This document shows, piece by piece, positions 29,050-41,571 of a stretch of DNA of 64,000 nt. Below the pieces are notes generated by a model. That model did not search any database. It was not told where the DNA came from and saw nothing but the letters and a program-made list of their open reading frames with translations. A program made the translations under genes and the position numbers. Numbering within the stretch: the first letter of the stretch is position 1; the number at the start of each line of letters is the position of its first letter. Source of the stretch: Theodoxus fluviatilis. Its lineage: Eukaryota > Mollusca > Gastropoda > Cycloneritida > Neritidae. The DNA lies in NCBI GenBank assembly GCA_034096865.1, contig JAWQFJ010001124.1, forward strand, positions 62,627 through 126,626. Direction: 5' to 3'.

Positions 29050-29790
29050 TTGGAACCTGCAGACCTAGACTATGCAACTCCAGTGCATGTCCTTTTGACT
29101 AGGGTGTTCCTCTTGGCAGTGTATTCCGCCATTTGGACATGGTATCAGAAAGGGTATTTTTACACTCCGGCAGCTTACACTGACCAACAAATGTACTCCT
29201 ATGAAACACGCATCTTTGTTTTGAGGTGTTCCAGGGAGTGTAATTTTAGTCACCTTTACTCTTAGATGTACACTTAGTCTAGTTAGAGAGTGTAACTGTT
29301 CAATTGCATGTACTCCTGGAAATGGTATCTTCACGCTAGGACACCTTACTTTGTTCAACAAATGTTCAGCCACAGAGCATTATTCCTGCTCTTGGGCTTG
29401 TTTGTTGAGTGTAACTTTTCCTTCCAGAGTATTCCAAAACTCTAGGGTGTGCTCTTGGGGAGAGTATCCTTACATCAGGGCAGTCTAATTGGTTCAAGTT
29501 CAGCAAACAAACACATTCCTAGAGATTGCATACTTGCTTAAGGATGTACTTCTGGGGAAAGCACCTCTCCGTTGTAGTAGTAGGTAGTCCAACAACTGTA
29601 CTCCTAACGAGTGTATCCTTATATAACTACAGTCTACATAGTCCATGATTGTACTCCAGGGGAGTGTGGCTAAGCTGCAGCAGGCTACTCAGTCCATCAT
29701 ATGAACAGCAGTAGAACGTATCCTTTCTCCTGCCGAGTTTATCCTTACTGTGCTCCTGGGGAGTGCATCTTTACACAAACGTGCACTCTT
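29050..29790. repeat. Old degenerate tandem repeat (TGTACTCCTGGGGAGTGTAT-like)
   Basis: Variants of TACTCCTGGGGAGTGTATCC followed by a block like ACAGTCTACATAGTCCAACA recur roughly every 70-110 bp (near 29190, 29230, 29308, 29450, 29545, 29600, 29653 and 29751). Units are highly diverged, with irregular spacing. Confidence 0.55.
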
Positions 29791-32300
29791 TGTGAGTGAG
29801 GGCCTATGCTAGCTGGGTCAGCCTGCAAGTTACCTCCCATGAGTAAATGCATTTCGTAAACATGATGCTGCGGTGGGCATTCAGAGCGTAACAACATGCC
29901 GCAAACAAAGGGCGAGGTGCAGGCCCTCAGGAGAGCAAACACTGATGTAAAACAAAATGAAAGGTGTACATGTAGAACCTGGGCTCCTGGCCTTCTTATT
30001 GTCATTCAAGCATAATCACAATCAAAATCAAAAGAAAGATTACAGAAATGTAACATGATGAGCCTGATGAAACAACACCCTGATCTGCATGGGTGTCATG
30101 AACCAAGTAAAAAAGTTTTTATTTTTTCTTTCTTGTTTTGCTTTCTTGATATTATTTTCGTTTTGTTTTTATGCACCTATGAACGCCTGGATCAGATGGC
30201 CAAGACTTTTCAATTTGTTTATTTTGATTACATTCATGTTTGCTCTTCCAAGATCTTTCATATTTCTTTAGTTTGCGGCATGTTATTATGTAATCAGTTT
30301 CAGGGGTGTGCATTGCATCCACCCAGGTCATGTCACAAGCCTGTTCTTATACTTATTAACTCCCTCCCTTCTCCTTCATAAAATGTAAACATCTTTCTGA
30401 AAGTGATGCTAAAAAGCGGCAACCATGACCATCTCGCAATAAAATTCTTTCTCAATTCTATCTCGAGGTAACAACTCACAAGCAGTGTTTTTCAATGCCT
30501 GATGAAACACTGACTACTGTCAGCCTGGTGGAAGCAATAAGGAGTCAGAGTATAAAATTTGTTTCCAGCCATTCAAACAGTAGGTGAACACCCAAATGAT
30601 TTCAATTACATCATTTCCATGGTTTTATTTAGAAAATAAAATCCGAATAAATCCAGATTTGCTTTATTCAGTGTTGCTCTTGGGAGCCAAGCTTTCCAGC
30701 TGAGAACATTAGCCACACCCCCAAAAAAATGTTCCCGGCCACGCAACCAACTGTAAATTTAGCCTCCAACCCTACACTTTTTCACTGCTGGAAAAAAACA
30801 CACACACAAATAACACATACCTAATATATGTAAATCCGTCACTAAAATTGATAACTTCAATTTCATGAGTACAAAACATCTTTTCCTAGTGTGCGAAATA
30901 CTGTTTTTGTGTGTACAAAATGTTTTTACGCCTATAAAACAGCAACCTTTCTTTGAACTTAACCAAAAAATAAGATAGAATCTTACAAGTTCTTACCAAC
31001 CTACCCTACTTTTCGAGTAATGTTAAATAAAACGAACATTTTCCCTTTTGTCTAATCCTTACTCCAGTGGTGGAGCATTCATTTAGTACACCTCTGCCTT
31101 TCCTCCATTAGATTCTGGAACATGTAGAGTTGGCTCACAGTAATACAGGGTGACCTGCAGTGGGATTAGAGCTACAGAGTGGGACATGGGTAGTGAGGAG
31201 TGTGGGGTGGAGGAAGAGGATGGAGTGTAAAGCGGTAGTGGAGGATGGAAGGAGTTGGGTATGGCGTGGAGTAAAGGTGAAGGTGGAGTATGGAGTAAAA
31301 TGCAGTTTGGTAATGGAATGGAATGAGGATGGAGGGTGGAGTTTGAAGTGCGGGTGAAGAATATATGAAGTGGGGGTGGTGGGGGTGGGGGTGGGTGGGG
31401 GGAGGTTGGAGAGGTCATGAAGTGGAGTAGGGGTGGTGGATGGAGTGGGGTATGGAGTGAAGTAGGGGATGGGTGTGTGTGGGTGTGTATGTGAAAATAG
31501 CAGATGTGACTGTATGAGGTCAAGTGTGGGCAAGCATCCAGACTTCAGTTCTCCTTTCAGTTCACTTTGGAAGACTGCTGGACTTAGTCCTGAGAATCCT
31601 GTGAGGTAGGAGACACAAGGAACCAATATTTTTCTCCTCAGCCACTAGCAACAAAGTAAGTAGCATTCTCTAGAACTATTCCTGAATTACTTGGCATATC
31701 AAGCCATTTCAGTCAGCTACACGAAAAAGTCAGTCACTGCACGGCTGCCCTTCCTCACAGGAGGAAGAGGAAATGCTACTGCTGTTGCTGCTGTTGAAGC
31801 AACCATGGGATGTTGGATGAGAAAGAGTTCACAATGCCTCAGACTTGTGAGATCACTGCACACTAGAGGTGACAAGTATGAAGTGGCAGTGAATCAAATA
31901 CAACAAGTGTTACAGTAAAAAGTCACAAACACTGCAACCATGCAAAACAGCTACAACGGTTGAGTCGGGATGCAGGTAACATTCAACAGGTCAGAGATGC
32001 ATGACAATAATGAAACCTAAAAGTGACAATGATTAACAATGAAGATTGACAACAGTTATTTCCACTTACTGCCAGCATTTCAGCTTAGAAACATTGCTCA
32101 AAGTAGTTGCAAATGGTTAGCAGTTTTTTTTCACACATCAATCATAATATAAGGACACATGAAGCTTTTTTTCTTTTCCAAACCAAACATGTTCTTGATT
32201 TGTCATAAAGCCCTCTTTCATGCAATGGTACAATTTAAACCTGCCAGTCCCACAAAAGGCACAAAAATTCCCTAAACCAGAGTTATTAATGTAGCAAACT
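29791..32300. other. Intergenic; purine-rich tract, no gene seen
   Basis: 31190-31470 is a degenerate GGAGTGGA-type purine-rich tract that gives Pro-rich shadow frames on the - strand. The rest shows no recognisable feature. Confidence 0.4.
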
Positions 32301-32536
32301 GGGCCCGTATTCACAACGGCGATTTATCGGCGATTTATTTTAACTCCGATTTATCTCTAAACTCAGACGATTCCAACTGCCTGTTCCGCTCTCCCTTGGC
32401 TGGAAACCAGTATATATAGCAAAGCGCAACCTAGGATCCTCTGACGAGCGTACCTTATCTAACCGAACAAGATAACGCGGGGCTAGGGGATAAATCGAGT
32501 GTTAAAAAGAAAAATCGCCGTTGTGAATACGGGCCC
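32301..32536. mobile_element. 236-bp MITE
   Basis: Ends GGGCCCGTATTCACAACGGC and GCCGTTGTGAATACGGGCCC are perfect inverted repeats extending to about 26 bp with the adjoining GATTT/AAATC. If the TIR starts at GGCCCG, CTG flanks both sides and could be a 3-bp target duplication. No coding capacity. Confidence 0.88.
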
Positions 32537-35500
32537 TGGGCTCTAAGGGCTGATCTGGCACAATGGAAATATCCTCGTTTTCAGCATAACAGTGATCACT
32601 CTTCCCTTCTCAAGAATTCCTCTTCATTACCAAAGGAAACGGCCAGCATCTATTCTACTTACTAAGCACATCCAGAGAAGAAGCCAAACAGAAGGCAAGA
32701 TATTCTTATCTAACTGCCCTGCTTAACTTCATGTGAAACTGAGTGAATTTGTCTACAGGAAAACAGAAAAGCCATAAAGTGTTGATCATTAAGCAAATGG
32801 GGGGGGGGGGGGGGGGGGGGTGAAGAATCACACTTTAAAATGCTGCTACCGCATTTCACACAGAGAAAATTGTAGCTTCTCAGTCTTTTCACCAACTTCC
32901 TGTCATCACAAAATGTTTACTCACTGGTCCACCACCAACAGACAAAGTTATCCAGAAAGTGCCTTCTGGCACAGAAGTCAGCTTAGCCTGGGGCCGAGCT
33001 GCTGAAGACAGAGGGGAAGCTGAGATCCACAAGAGGCACATCCAGCTGGCAACACCTATGAAGGGTGCACTGCTTTAAATGGCCATTTTCACTATACCTG
33101 CCACTCTTAAAACAAAAAAGGCATTCTACAGATTCCTCCTGTATTCGGCGCTTGCCAGCCCAGGAATATTTTTGAGAAAGGAAGTACTTCACCTCTCCAA
33201 AGCCACACATAACTTATTTTTCACAACACTACTACTCAGGATTTTCAGGGGAGTTCAAATCCACTCACCCGTTTGCCTGGGGTGAGTTAACATTTCCTCA
33301 GGCTAGATAAAACTGCAGGGTCACTCTCCCGAAGGACCAGTAAGATAAAATAAAATATAGCACTTTGGTGACATTTCCATCAGCTCCATAACTTGACTAC
33401 AACTGTATTGTCGTCTGCAGTGCTGTCCATCATCTTCCTTGTTTTGTGATAATATGCCATGAGACTTCCTTTTCTGTAGACCCTTGGTTTGAAATGATAA
33501 TGAATTAGATCTTCAATAGATGCGTTTGTGATGCATAATGCAAATAAGCTGCCACCAGAAAAACAGCAGAAACAAAGTGTTAACGAAAAGAGAGAGAGAG
33601 AGAGACAAAGAATATGAAAATGAAAAAATGAATCGTCTGAGTCAAGAGAAATGGTACTATGACTAATACAATTCAAACGGGCTGGTAAAAAAAAATCTTA
33701 CGGGCTAGTAAAATTTATGTGTAACTAGCCCACCGGCTAGTAAACAATAAACTGTTGAACACCCCTGATCTTGATGTCCACATTCCCATAAAACCAGTGT
33801 ACACTTCACTGCTAGACTAAAATTGATCCCCAAAATTCCTACACTGGTAATCAATCATCATGGCTTGGACACTTTCTCTGCATGATTTTCAAACGAGACC
33901 CTACTCCTGATAGTTCTCGATGATAACACGCGTGGGAAACACAACACTTAACTGCTGAACAAGAGGAAGTTCGACTGTCTAGCTTTGCACAAAAACTACA
34001 TTCTTATCGACCACATCACAGGAAAATGAGAACTCAATTCCAAACAGGACAAGCATAATGAAGTACGCTTTATTTCAGGGATTCCTTCTTATTCTCCTTC
34101 ACAAATAAAAAGCATATGGTTTGTCTGAATGTTTTCAACACCTTCACAAAGTCTGGCCTACAGACACCACAAAATATTTAAGATCCCCTACAACCCTATT
34201 TCACTTCATGTTGGTCTGCATCCCAGTCTTGTATGATACCTTCAGTTTACAAAGACAAGTCTGCATTGTGAGAGCTTTCCTCAACATCAACATACCAAAC
34301 ACTGCAATGAGACATGAAAGCATGTTCTGTTTTCAGTCCAGGTATGACAGTGGTGATAACAATGATGATGATGATGATGATGTTGATGATGATAATCTCA
34401 CACCGACATCTTGGTCCCAAACTTGTAAAACTGGGATGCACATCATACATTTATAAGATTCAAAGAGTAAATCAAATGCACTTTAAAATGAAGGTGACAC
34501 TTGATGAGCCACATTCAGCACAGAGTCTACATGACTGCTGACAGAAATTCAAAGCTCTTGTCAAGAAGATAAAAATCTGATGTCATTCATTCACTTCCAG
34601 ACAGAATCTAACGCAGTATGTGGAGATGGCAAGGTAAAAACTTCAACAGTGCACTATGACTGTTAACATCAAGGCAACATGATGCTGTCGTGTCCCAGTG
34701 ACCAGGGGCTAGGGGGTGCCTAGGCAAGGACATCTCCCCAACACCACCACCCACCAAACCCATCTTGCACCTCAATGAGTGGGGCCCTACTAATCAACAC
34801 CCTCCCAGCCACCTGGCAAGGCACTGGGCAGGACAGTTCTGCATAGTCCCTGGGACAAGTCACTCTCAGGAATATCCCACAGCCACGTATTCTGAAAGAC
34901 AAAAAGAATGTCCAGAGTTGAAGTGCTGTTCACAGCAAGCACAGGTCAAATAAGCTGGGCACAAAATCTGCAAAGTATTCTTGTTGATGTATGCAATATA
35001 ACTATACTGTACACTCACAAAAAGCTAGGAATGGCCTGTAAAATGCTTCTTTAGGGGCATGACGCCTGTACCACTTTTCACTTCTTTTCTTATTTCCCAT
35101 GTAGGGCCAATTTCAATGGCACAACATTTCAAACTGCTTGGCCAAAACATTCCTGAGAAATTGCATGTGTTCGGATACTGTTCTCAGCAAGGCATGCATC
35201 TAGCTATCTAACCCATTTCATACCGTAATTGAGGAAAAACCCAGGTCAATTTTGTTTCAGACATCCAGCTGTCTAAAGGAGACTTTTAGATAGTTACAAG
35301 AGGCATCAAAAGAGTTTCCGATTTCTGGACAAAATAGTTTTTGACCAAAGGATTTGTTTACAAATCATATTGTCATTCAGCCACTGTCAATCAACTGCTT
35401 GAGAACACCCATAATCATGAGGATAGGCTACAGTACCAGCACAATTCTATCAAGAAGAATAGTTTCGCACTCCTCAAATCTGAAAGAAAACATCCATTGA

Positions 35501-35737
35501 TAGTTTTACGACAGCTGCCGATCTTTCGACAAAATTCATTAACACCAACTGGGAGAGTTTCAGAATCATATTATAAGGTGAAAGTGTCTTTTCAAAACAC
35601 CATTAACTGACTTCTTGACTGGAATGCCCTAGTACAAAATATGGTGGAAACCACTCGATGCCCCCTCAGTTGCTGGAGCCTTTGGCTGCTGAGCTTTCAG
35701 GGCCATCTCCAGCCAAGGGTTTGACATCGAATCACAT
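32537..35737. other. Intergenic or long 3' UTR; no gene seen
   Basis: Holds a poly(G) run (32800-32820), a GGCTAGTAAA-type repeat fragment (33680-33750) and a short (GAT)n tract (34363-34392). On the - strand an AATAAA at 34074-34069 is a possible PBRM1 poly(A) signal; this is inference. Confidence 0.35.
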
Positions 35738-36576
35738 AACAAGAAGGCAAAGCCCATACTACTCACATGCTTGACCTTGACATTTGCATGACCTTGACCT
35801 TCAGGTGACCTTCAAGGTCAAACAACTACACCTAGCAATGACATCATACACTAAGAAATGCTTTTCACATTTTTCCTACCAAAAATACATGTGGCCTTGA
35901 CCAAGGTCAAGGTCATCCAAGGTCACGCAACACAAAGCTGTTAATTCAAGACATAGGAAGCACAATGGCGCTTATTGGCACTTTCTACCATGAGATATGG
36001 TCACTTTTTGTGGTTCACTACCCCATTTTGGTCACATTTCTTAAGGGTCAAAGTGACCTTGACCTTGATGATATGTGACCCAATGTGTCTCATGATGAAA
36101 TTATAACATGTGCCCCACATAATTATTAAGTTTGAAACAGTTATTTTTCATAGTTCAGGGTCAAGGTCACTTCAAAAGATGTATACAATCCAACTTTAAA
36201 GAGCTCCTGTGACCTTGACCTTGAAGCAAGGTCAACCAAACTGGTATCAAAAGATAGGGCTTACTTTGCCCTATATACCATATATAGGTGAGGTATCCAA
36301 TCTCAAAAACTTCAGAGAAAATTGAGAAAATTTGAAAATTGGCTGTTTTTTAGACAACATTTATGGCCTTTGCAACCTTGACCTTGAAGCAAGGTCAAGT
36401 CACTATGTATGTTTTTTGAGGCCTTGTCATCATACACCATAATGCCAAATTGGGTGTTGATACTTAATAGTCTCAGAGAAAAATCCAACGTTAAAGTTTT
36501 AAACGGACGCCCGGACACCCAGACGGACGAAACGGGTGAGTACATACTCACTTTTGCTTTGCATGTGAGTCAAAAA
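35738..36576 (-). mobile_element. TCAAGGTCA-rich element, copy 4, next to the PBRM1 stop codon
   Basis: Nearly full length. Its 5' end lies only 34 bp past the PBRM1 stop codon, so it must be in the PBRM1 3' UTR unless the transcript ends almost at once. Orientation is sense to PBRM1. The (CGGACGCC)n part is short and mutated. Confidence 0.88.
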
Positions 36577-36610
36577 TGCTGGTTGACAGGACAGAAGAGG
36601 AACCTCAAGT

Positions 36611-36875
36611 TCACCCAAGGACCACCGGCAACACTAGACACTTACAAAGATCATCAAAGGGGATGGTTCGAACAATGCTGAGTGTGTCCTTCAGCATGAG
36701 GTCACGGAGAGCCCACAGAGCGTTGGAGACATTCCCATGGTAACCATGGCCTTGGGCCAGCCAGTGGGAAGGCAGGCGGTGGTCGTGGACAGGAGGCGTG
36801 TTCTCAGGAGTGGCGGACAAGGTCTTCTCCCAGTCACCCACGGAGCGGTTTTCAGGGTTCAGCCCCTCGATGTAC
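36611..36875 (-). CDS. PBRM1: PBRM1 last coding exon, fragment residues 641-728 and stop
   Basis: Acceptor CCATAG ends at 36876; YIEGLNPENRSVGDWEKTL, RLPSHWLAQGHG and ALWALRDLMLKDTL match the strongly conserved PBRM1 C-terminus. It ends IPFDDLCKCLVLPVVLG and TGA at 36613-36611, some residues beyond where I recall vertebrate PBRM1 ending with little similarity, so the last dozen residues look lineage-specific. Confidence 0.95.
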
Positions 36876-38404
36876 CTATGGGTCAGTAGTGCAAAATCTG
36901 TTATTAAAAATTTCGGCATCCAAATATATTCACACCTCAAGAAATGTCTAAATCAGGTTTTAAGAAATGAAAATATGATTAAATTGGTTCTAAAAATCTA
37001 TCTCTCATTTTGAGTGATCCAATTTTTTTCTGTCCAGCAAAACTGTAACTAGCATGCATGGTGTGATTTGATTAAGTTTAGTCTGATCTGATTCAATCTG
37101 GTTTGCTCAGGTCTATTACCTACCTAAGGTAAGCCTCAGAGTGGAGCAGGCGCTGGCTACGAGGGGGCACAGGAACAAAGATGGGAGAGGGGGGTCGGGT
37201 TGGCACTGGCGGTGGTGCCATTTGTTGCGCAGATCCCTGACCTGAAATGAAGACAACTCAGTGTAGGCAAAATCAATGAACCATTCTGAACAGGATCAGA
37301 CCAAGAGAAATCATTCCTGACAAAAAAGTGAACAACTACTCAATTTGATAACAAGGGTGTTCAGGGTTTTAAGGTTTGGACCATTCTATAGTGATTTTTA
37401 ATTTATTTTTTACATGCACCCATTACATTTCATCACCAGGGTTTTCCAAGACAGAGACAAGAGAAACCAATCTGTGATACTTATCTACAGCATCTTTTGA
37501 AATTTGCAGATCCACCACAAAACCTTCATGTTAAATTAAATAAACCCGAAAATGCTGTGGCCTATCTCTGGTCATAACTGCATCAACCAGAGTCAGACAA
37601 TCAGGACAACCATTTGCATGTCCAAGCAAATGCACCACTGTCCCTGTAGATCTTGTAAAACTCATTACCAAGAGATATTGTCCACTGATCTTCTGAAATA
37701 GGTCGAGGGTCCATGTTTCCTTTCCTGAGACAACGCATTTGTGACATAAATGCTGAGCTTGATTGTTCTCCTTGTCGGTCAAGGGGACCAGCATGGCATC
37801 AGTGTTCAAAGGTCATTATGATTAAAAACTATCATAGAAACGTTTTGATTTCCTTTTTTCCCACTCCTCTCTCCAGAGGTCAAGATTGTAAAATCTATCC
37901 AGACAGTATGACACATTACCCGTGTATAAATGGTCATAACTTATTATTCAAAGGAGACGGAAAAAGGAATAATGTCCTATCACTGGCTACCCAGCTCAAT
38001 GTGCATTGATGCGTTCAAATAAACTGGACCAATGATCCTAGCCTGCACAGTGAGATCACTGCCAACTCGTAATAAATCACAATGTTACAGATCTGCACAC
38101 ACCAAGCATATTTCACACAAATGTCAATCATGGAAAATGAGTCTGCATTCTGCCCATGTTGCTTCCACAGTGAGCATCAACAAGCAGACAGGAGAGGCCC
38201 AGTTAATTGGAAGGTCACACCAGCCAGTTAGAGGATCAGTAGCAAGGACCAGAGTAGTGTGGGAACGGTGGGCAGGAAAGGACAGTAGTTAAGGTGTAGA
38301 CAGTTCTTGAATCAGGAGGCAGGTGTTAATTAGCACATCTTGGTGGGATCAGCAAAAATGCCATTGATCTGCCTGGTAGGCAAGGGTTTGTTTTGCATGT
38401 ACGT

Positions 38405-38463
<59 letters not shown>

Positions 38464-41400
38464 ATTTAAATTGCAAGCAGAAACAAAAAGCATCATGTGT
38501 CACATTAGGTGTGAAATCTGTACTGCAATACATGTCACATTAGGTCAGTGTAAGCCGCATACTTTTCTACAGCAGGATGGCAAGACTGTTTAGTTCCACA
38601 GAAGCCCTCCCCGATCCCCATCAAGTCTGTCCTGTGTTGCCCACGACTGCCTCTACTCCTTTCTTCATCCAAACCAAGGAAAGTATGCAAAAAAGGACTA
38701 ACACAGCCCATTTCTGCAAAATGTGTTTACACAAGCATAATCTAAATGTTCATTTAGATTAATGATGCTGTAGAAAACTTTTAGCAGTAAACCTCAGACT
38801 TTAAGCCTGTGAAGCTGCAACTCCTGGGAATGTTTGTTATCATCTTTGGAAAAACATATTTTTGTTTCTCCATTATTCTCTTTCCCTGAGAGGTTTTTGA
38901 ACAAATCTAAACACAGTTTTAAGACAAATGTATGTTTTAATGAGGTGGTGGAAAAGAATGAGGGAGGGTCTTTCACAGATTTGACTGGAAAGTGCACAGT
39001 TGCTAACGCGGACAAAGTTGTGAGTGAGCATATTATTGCTCCAGTTCAATATCAAGGATATCTCCATCAGAGTAATGAAATTAGCTCATTGTTTATCAAA
39101 CAGAAATTCAACTACATGTCAATAATTTAAGTGCAAATTAAAGCTACAAGTGTTGATTGTTTGATTGTTTAGTTATTTTTCTTGACAGTGTCGACTATCA
39201 TTTTTATATAAACTGGAAATTTAGTTTTTGGACAAACACAGAACTTTTATATTTTCATCTTTATTTTGGCAAGAATATGTGAACAAATCGATGCATCACA
39301 GTTTTATGACCCAAGTATGTCCTTTTTTATTAGGTAGCATGAAGGCAAAGGGAAAAAGTTTGATCACCAAAGTTGGAGACAAGAACATGATAGTTATCAC
39401 AGTGCTAAATCCGGGATGTCTCCGTCATCAGTAATGATATCATCTCATTATTTCAAACGCATAATTCCTCCTCAGGGGTTTAGTTCTCCCACTTGCCATT
39501 GCTGACCATCCTCTCGTGAGATGTGGATAAGAATCCACCCTTCCCGCCTCCAAATGATATTCGAAAGATGTTAATAACTAGGGAAATAGTGACGTGACTT
39601 GCTCTCATTCTAACCAGCCCATATGATTTTTTTCATGATCAATGGCCTTCATTAGCCTGCAAAGGCTGATAGGCTGTTAAACTCCATCCATGCATGCCCA
39701 CGTTGACAGTCACGTTTAAAATTGATTATGATAGTGCACAGGAAATGTTTTTGATCGTCCTTGATCCTAGGTCTCATGGCACTCTTCTCTTTCTTGCAGA
39801 TTTATTCTTCCGTATTTCTGTACGGTGTTTCTTCTGCTGCTAATAAGTTTCAAGACCTAGATTGGCATTAGTTTTATTCCGATTTAAATTGGTGTTTGTG
39901 TATTCACCGTGTTAACAAATGCACCGTACATGCTGGTACACCTTTGTATGATTTTTTGTTTGCCTTTTAAAAAGAAATCTTGGAGGTGTGTCATTATAAG
40001 GGAGTGTCTTGCGATCTGAGATTTATGGTTATCATGATTCATGCATGACAACTTCTGCCATGCCTGACATACACATCAACGTCAATCCAGCTTTCATACA
40101 GAGCCATTCAATTGCTGAAGTAAATATGTTTTTAAATAAAAGGACTCTCCAACAGTATTGAAGCTATGGGCTGCGAGTAAGTGGGTATTCTTTGCAGCAT
40201 CAACATCAGGCAGCAACTGCTACAACACACCACGATCTACATGCACAATGTGACAACAGCATCAGTAAACTACAACTGCTAGATAAACAGCTACCACAGG
40301 CCTCTTATCATTTGTACTACATACATACTACATATAGGGTGCTTGTTTGACAGGGAAGTGATGGTTAATCTGAAAACTATAGCAAGAGTAGGTTAATAAG
40401 GGCGAAGGCATTTGGTCTCTGTCCAAGCTGTCCCAGGAAGTCCTGGTTAAATGCCGTGCACCTGGAGCTGCACAAGAAGAAAGCTTGAGAGCCAAGACCG
40501 TGGCAAGACAAAAAGGGTTAAAACAGCGGCACAGCAGCAACACCAATGTGGAGACTTCTCTGCATTCCCCTAGGCAAAAGGCAAAGGTACATTGCATATC
40601 AGCATCTTGCAGTGAGCCCCAATTCCAAGTCACAGAAAACAACAGAAACAGATGTGTCCACTGGTCACATCAATAACATAGCACATGGCAGGTGAGTCAA
40701 GTAACAGCACCCATGAGTGAGTAACAGCACCCATGATGAAAACCCCCAAAGCAGGTGGGGTGCGGTGGATTAGTCCTGGACAGAGAGTCAAAAGTGGAGA
40801 CAGGGCCCAATGGGTGAGTAAGGGTTAACACAAGCAGAGGGAGATGTCGAGTCAGAGGGGTTAGCTCAGGGCTTGCAACCCTAGTCGGTACCCCAGCTCC
40901 TACCAGCCCCTAGGGGCTGCCAGGCAGGGCCCAGTGAGTACCTGCCATGGAGCCTGGAGGCATGCCCGCCTGGGGGCTGTGGAGAGGGAGGGGGTAGGGG
41001 CCAGGGTGGGGGCTGGGGGACATGCTTTGGTTGGGAGGGGGCATGCCGGGCGAGTATCCTCCGCCCATGGGCTGTCCGGCGCGAGGCGAGGCAGGGCCCT
41101 GGTACATCGAGGCAGGGATGCCTCGCTGGGGGCCCCCAAACATCCCTTGTAAAGACAGGCCAGGTAAACATCAGCCTTGACACTACACTGACACACAGAC
41201 AGCAGGTAGGGCTGAGAAATGTAAGGGAAGAGACAAGACGTGTATATGCTGTGTGAAGATGGGGCAGATGATCACAAGCCTTGACAGGACGTTGACGTAG
41301 AGGAGAAAGCCAAGACAGTCATTGATGGTAGCCTTACAAAAGCAGGAATTGTCTAAATGTATCGATCAAGAATGAGATTTTTAAGGCCTTGACAAGAGGG

Positions 41401-41510
41401 CACTGACAGAAGGAAATCTACTCTCGCATGCATATACACAAGTCCACACACAAGCGCAAGAGTAGACATGCATGCTCTCTCTCTCTCCTCTCTCACACAC
41501 ACACATGCAT

Positions 41511-41571
<61 letters not shown>

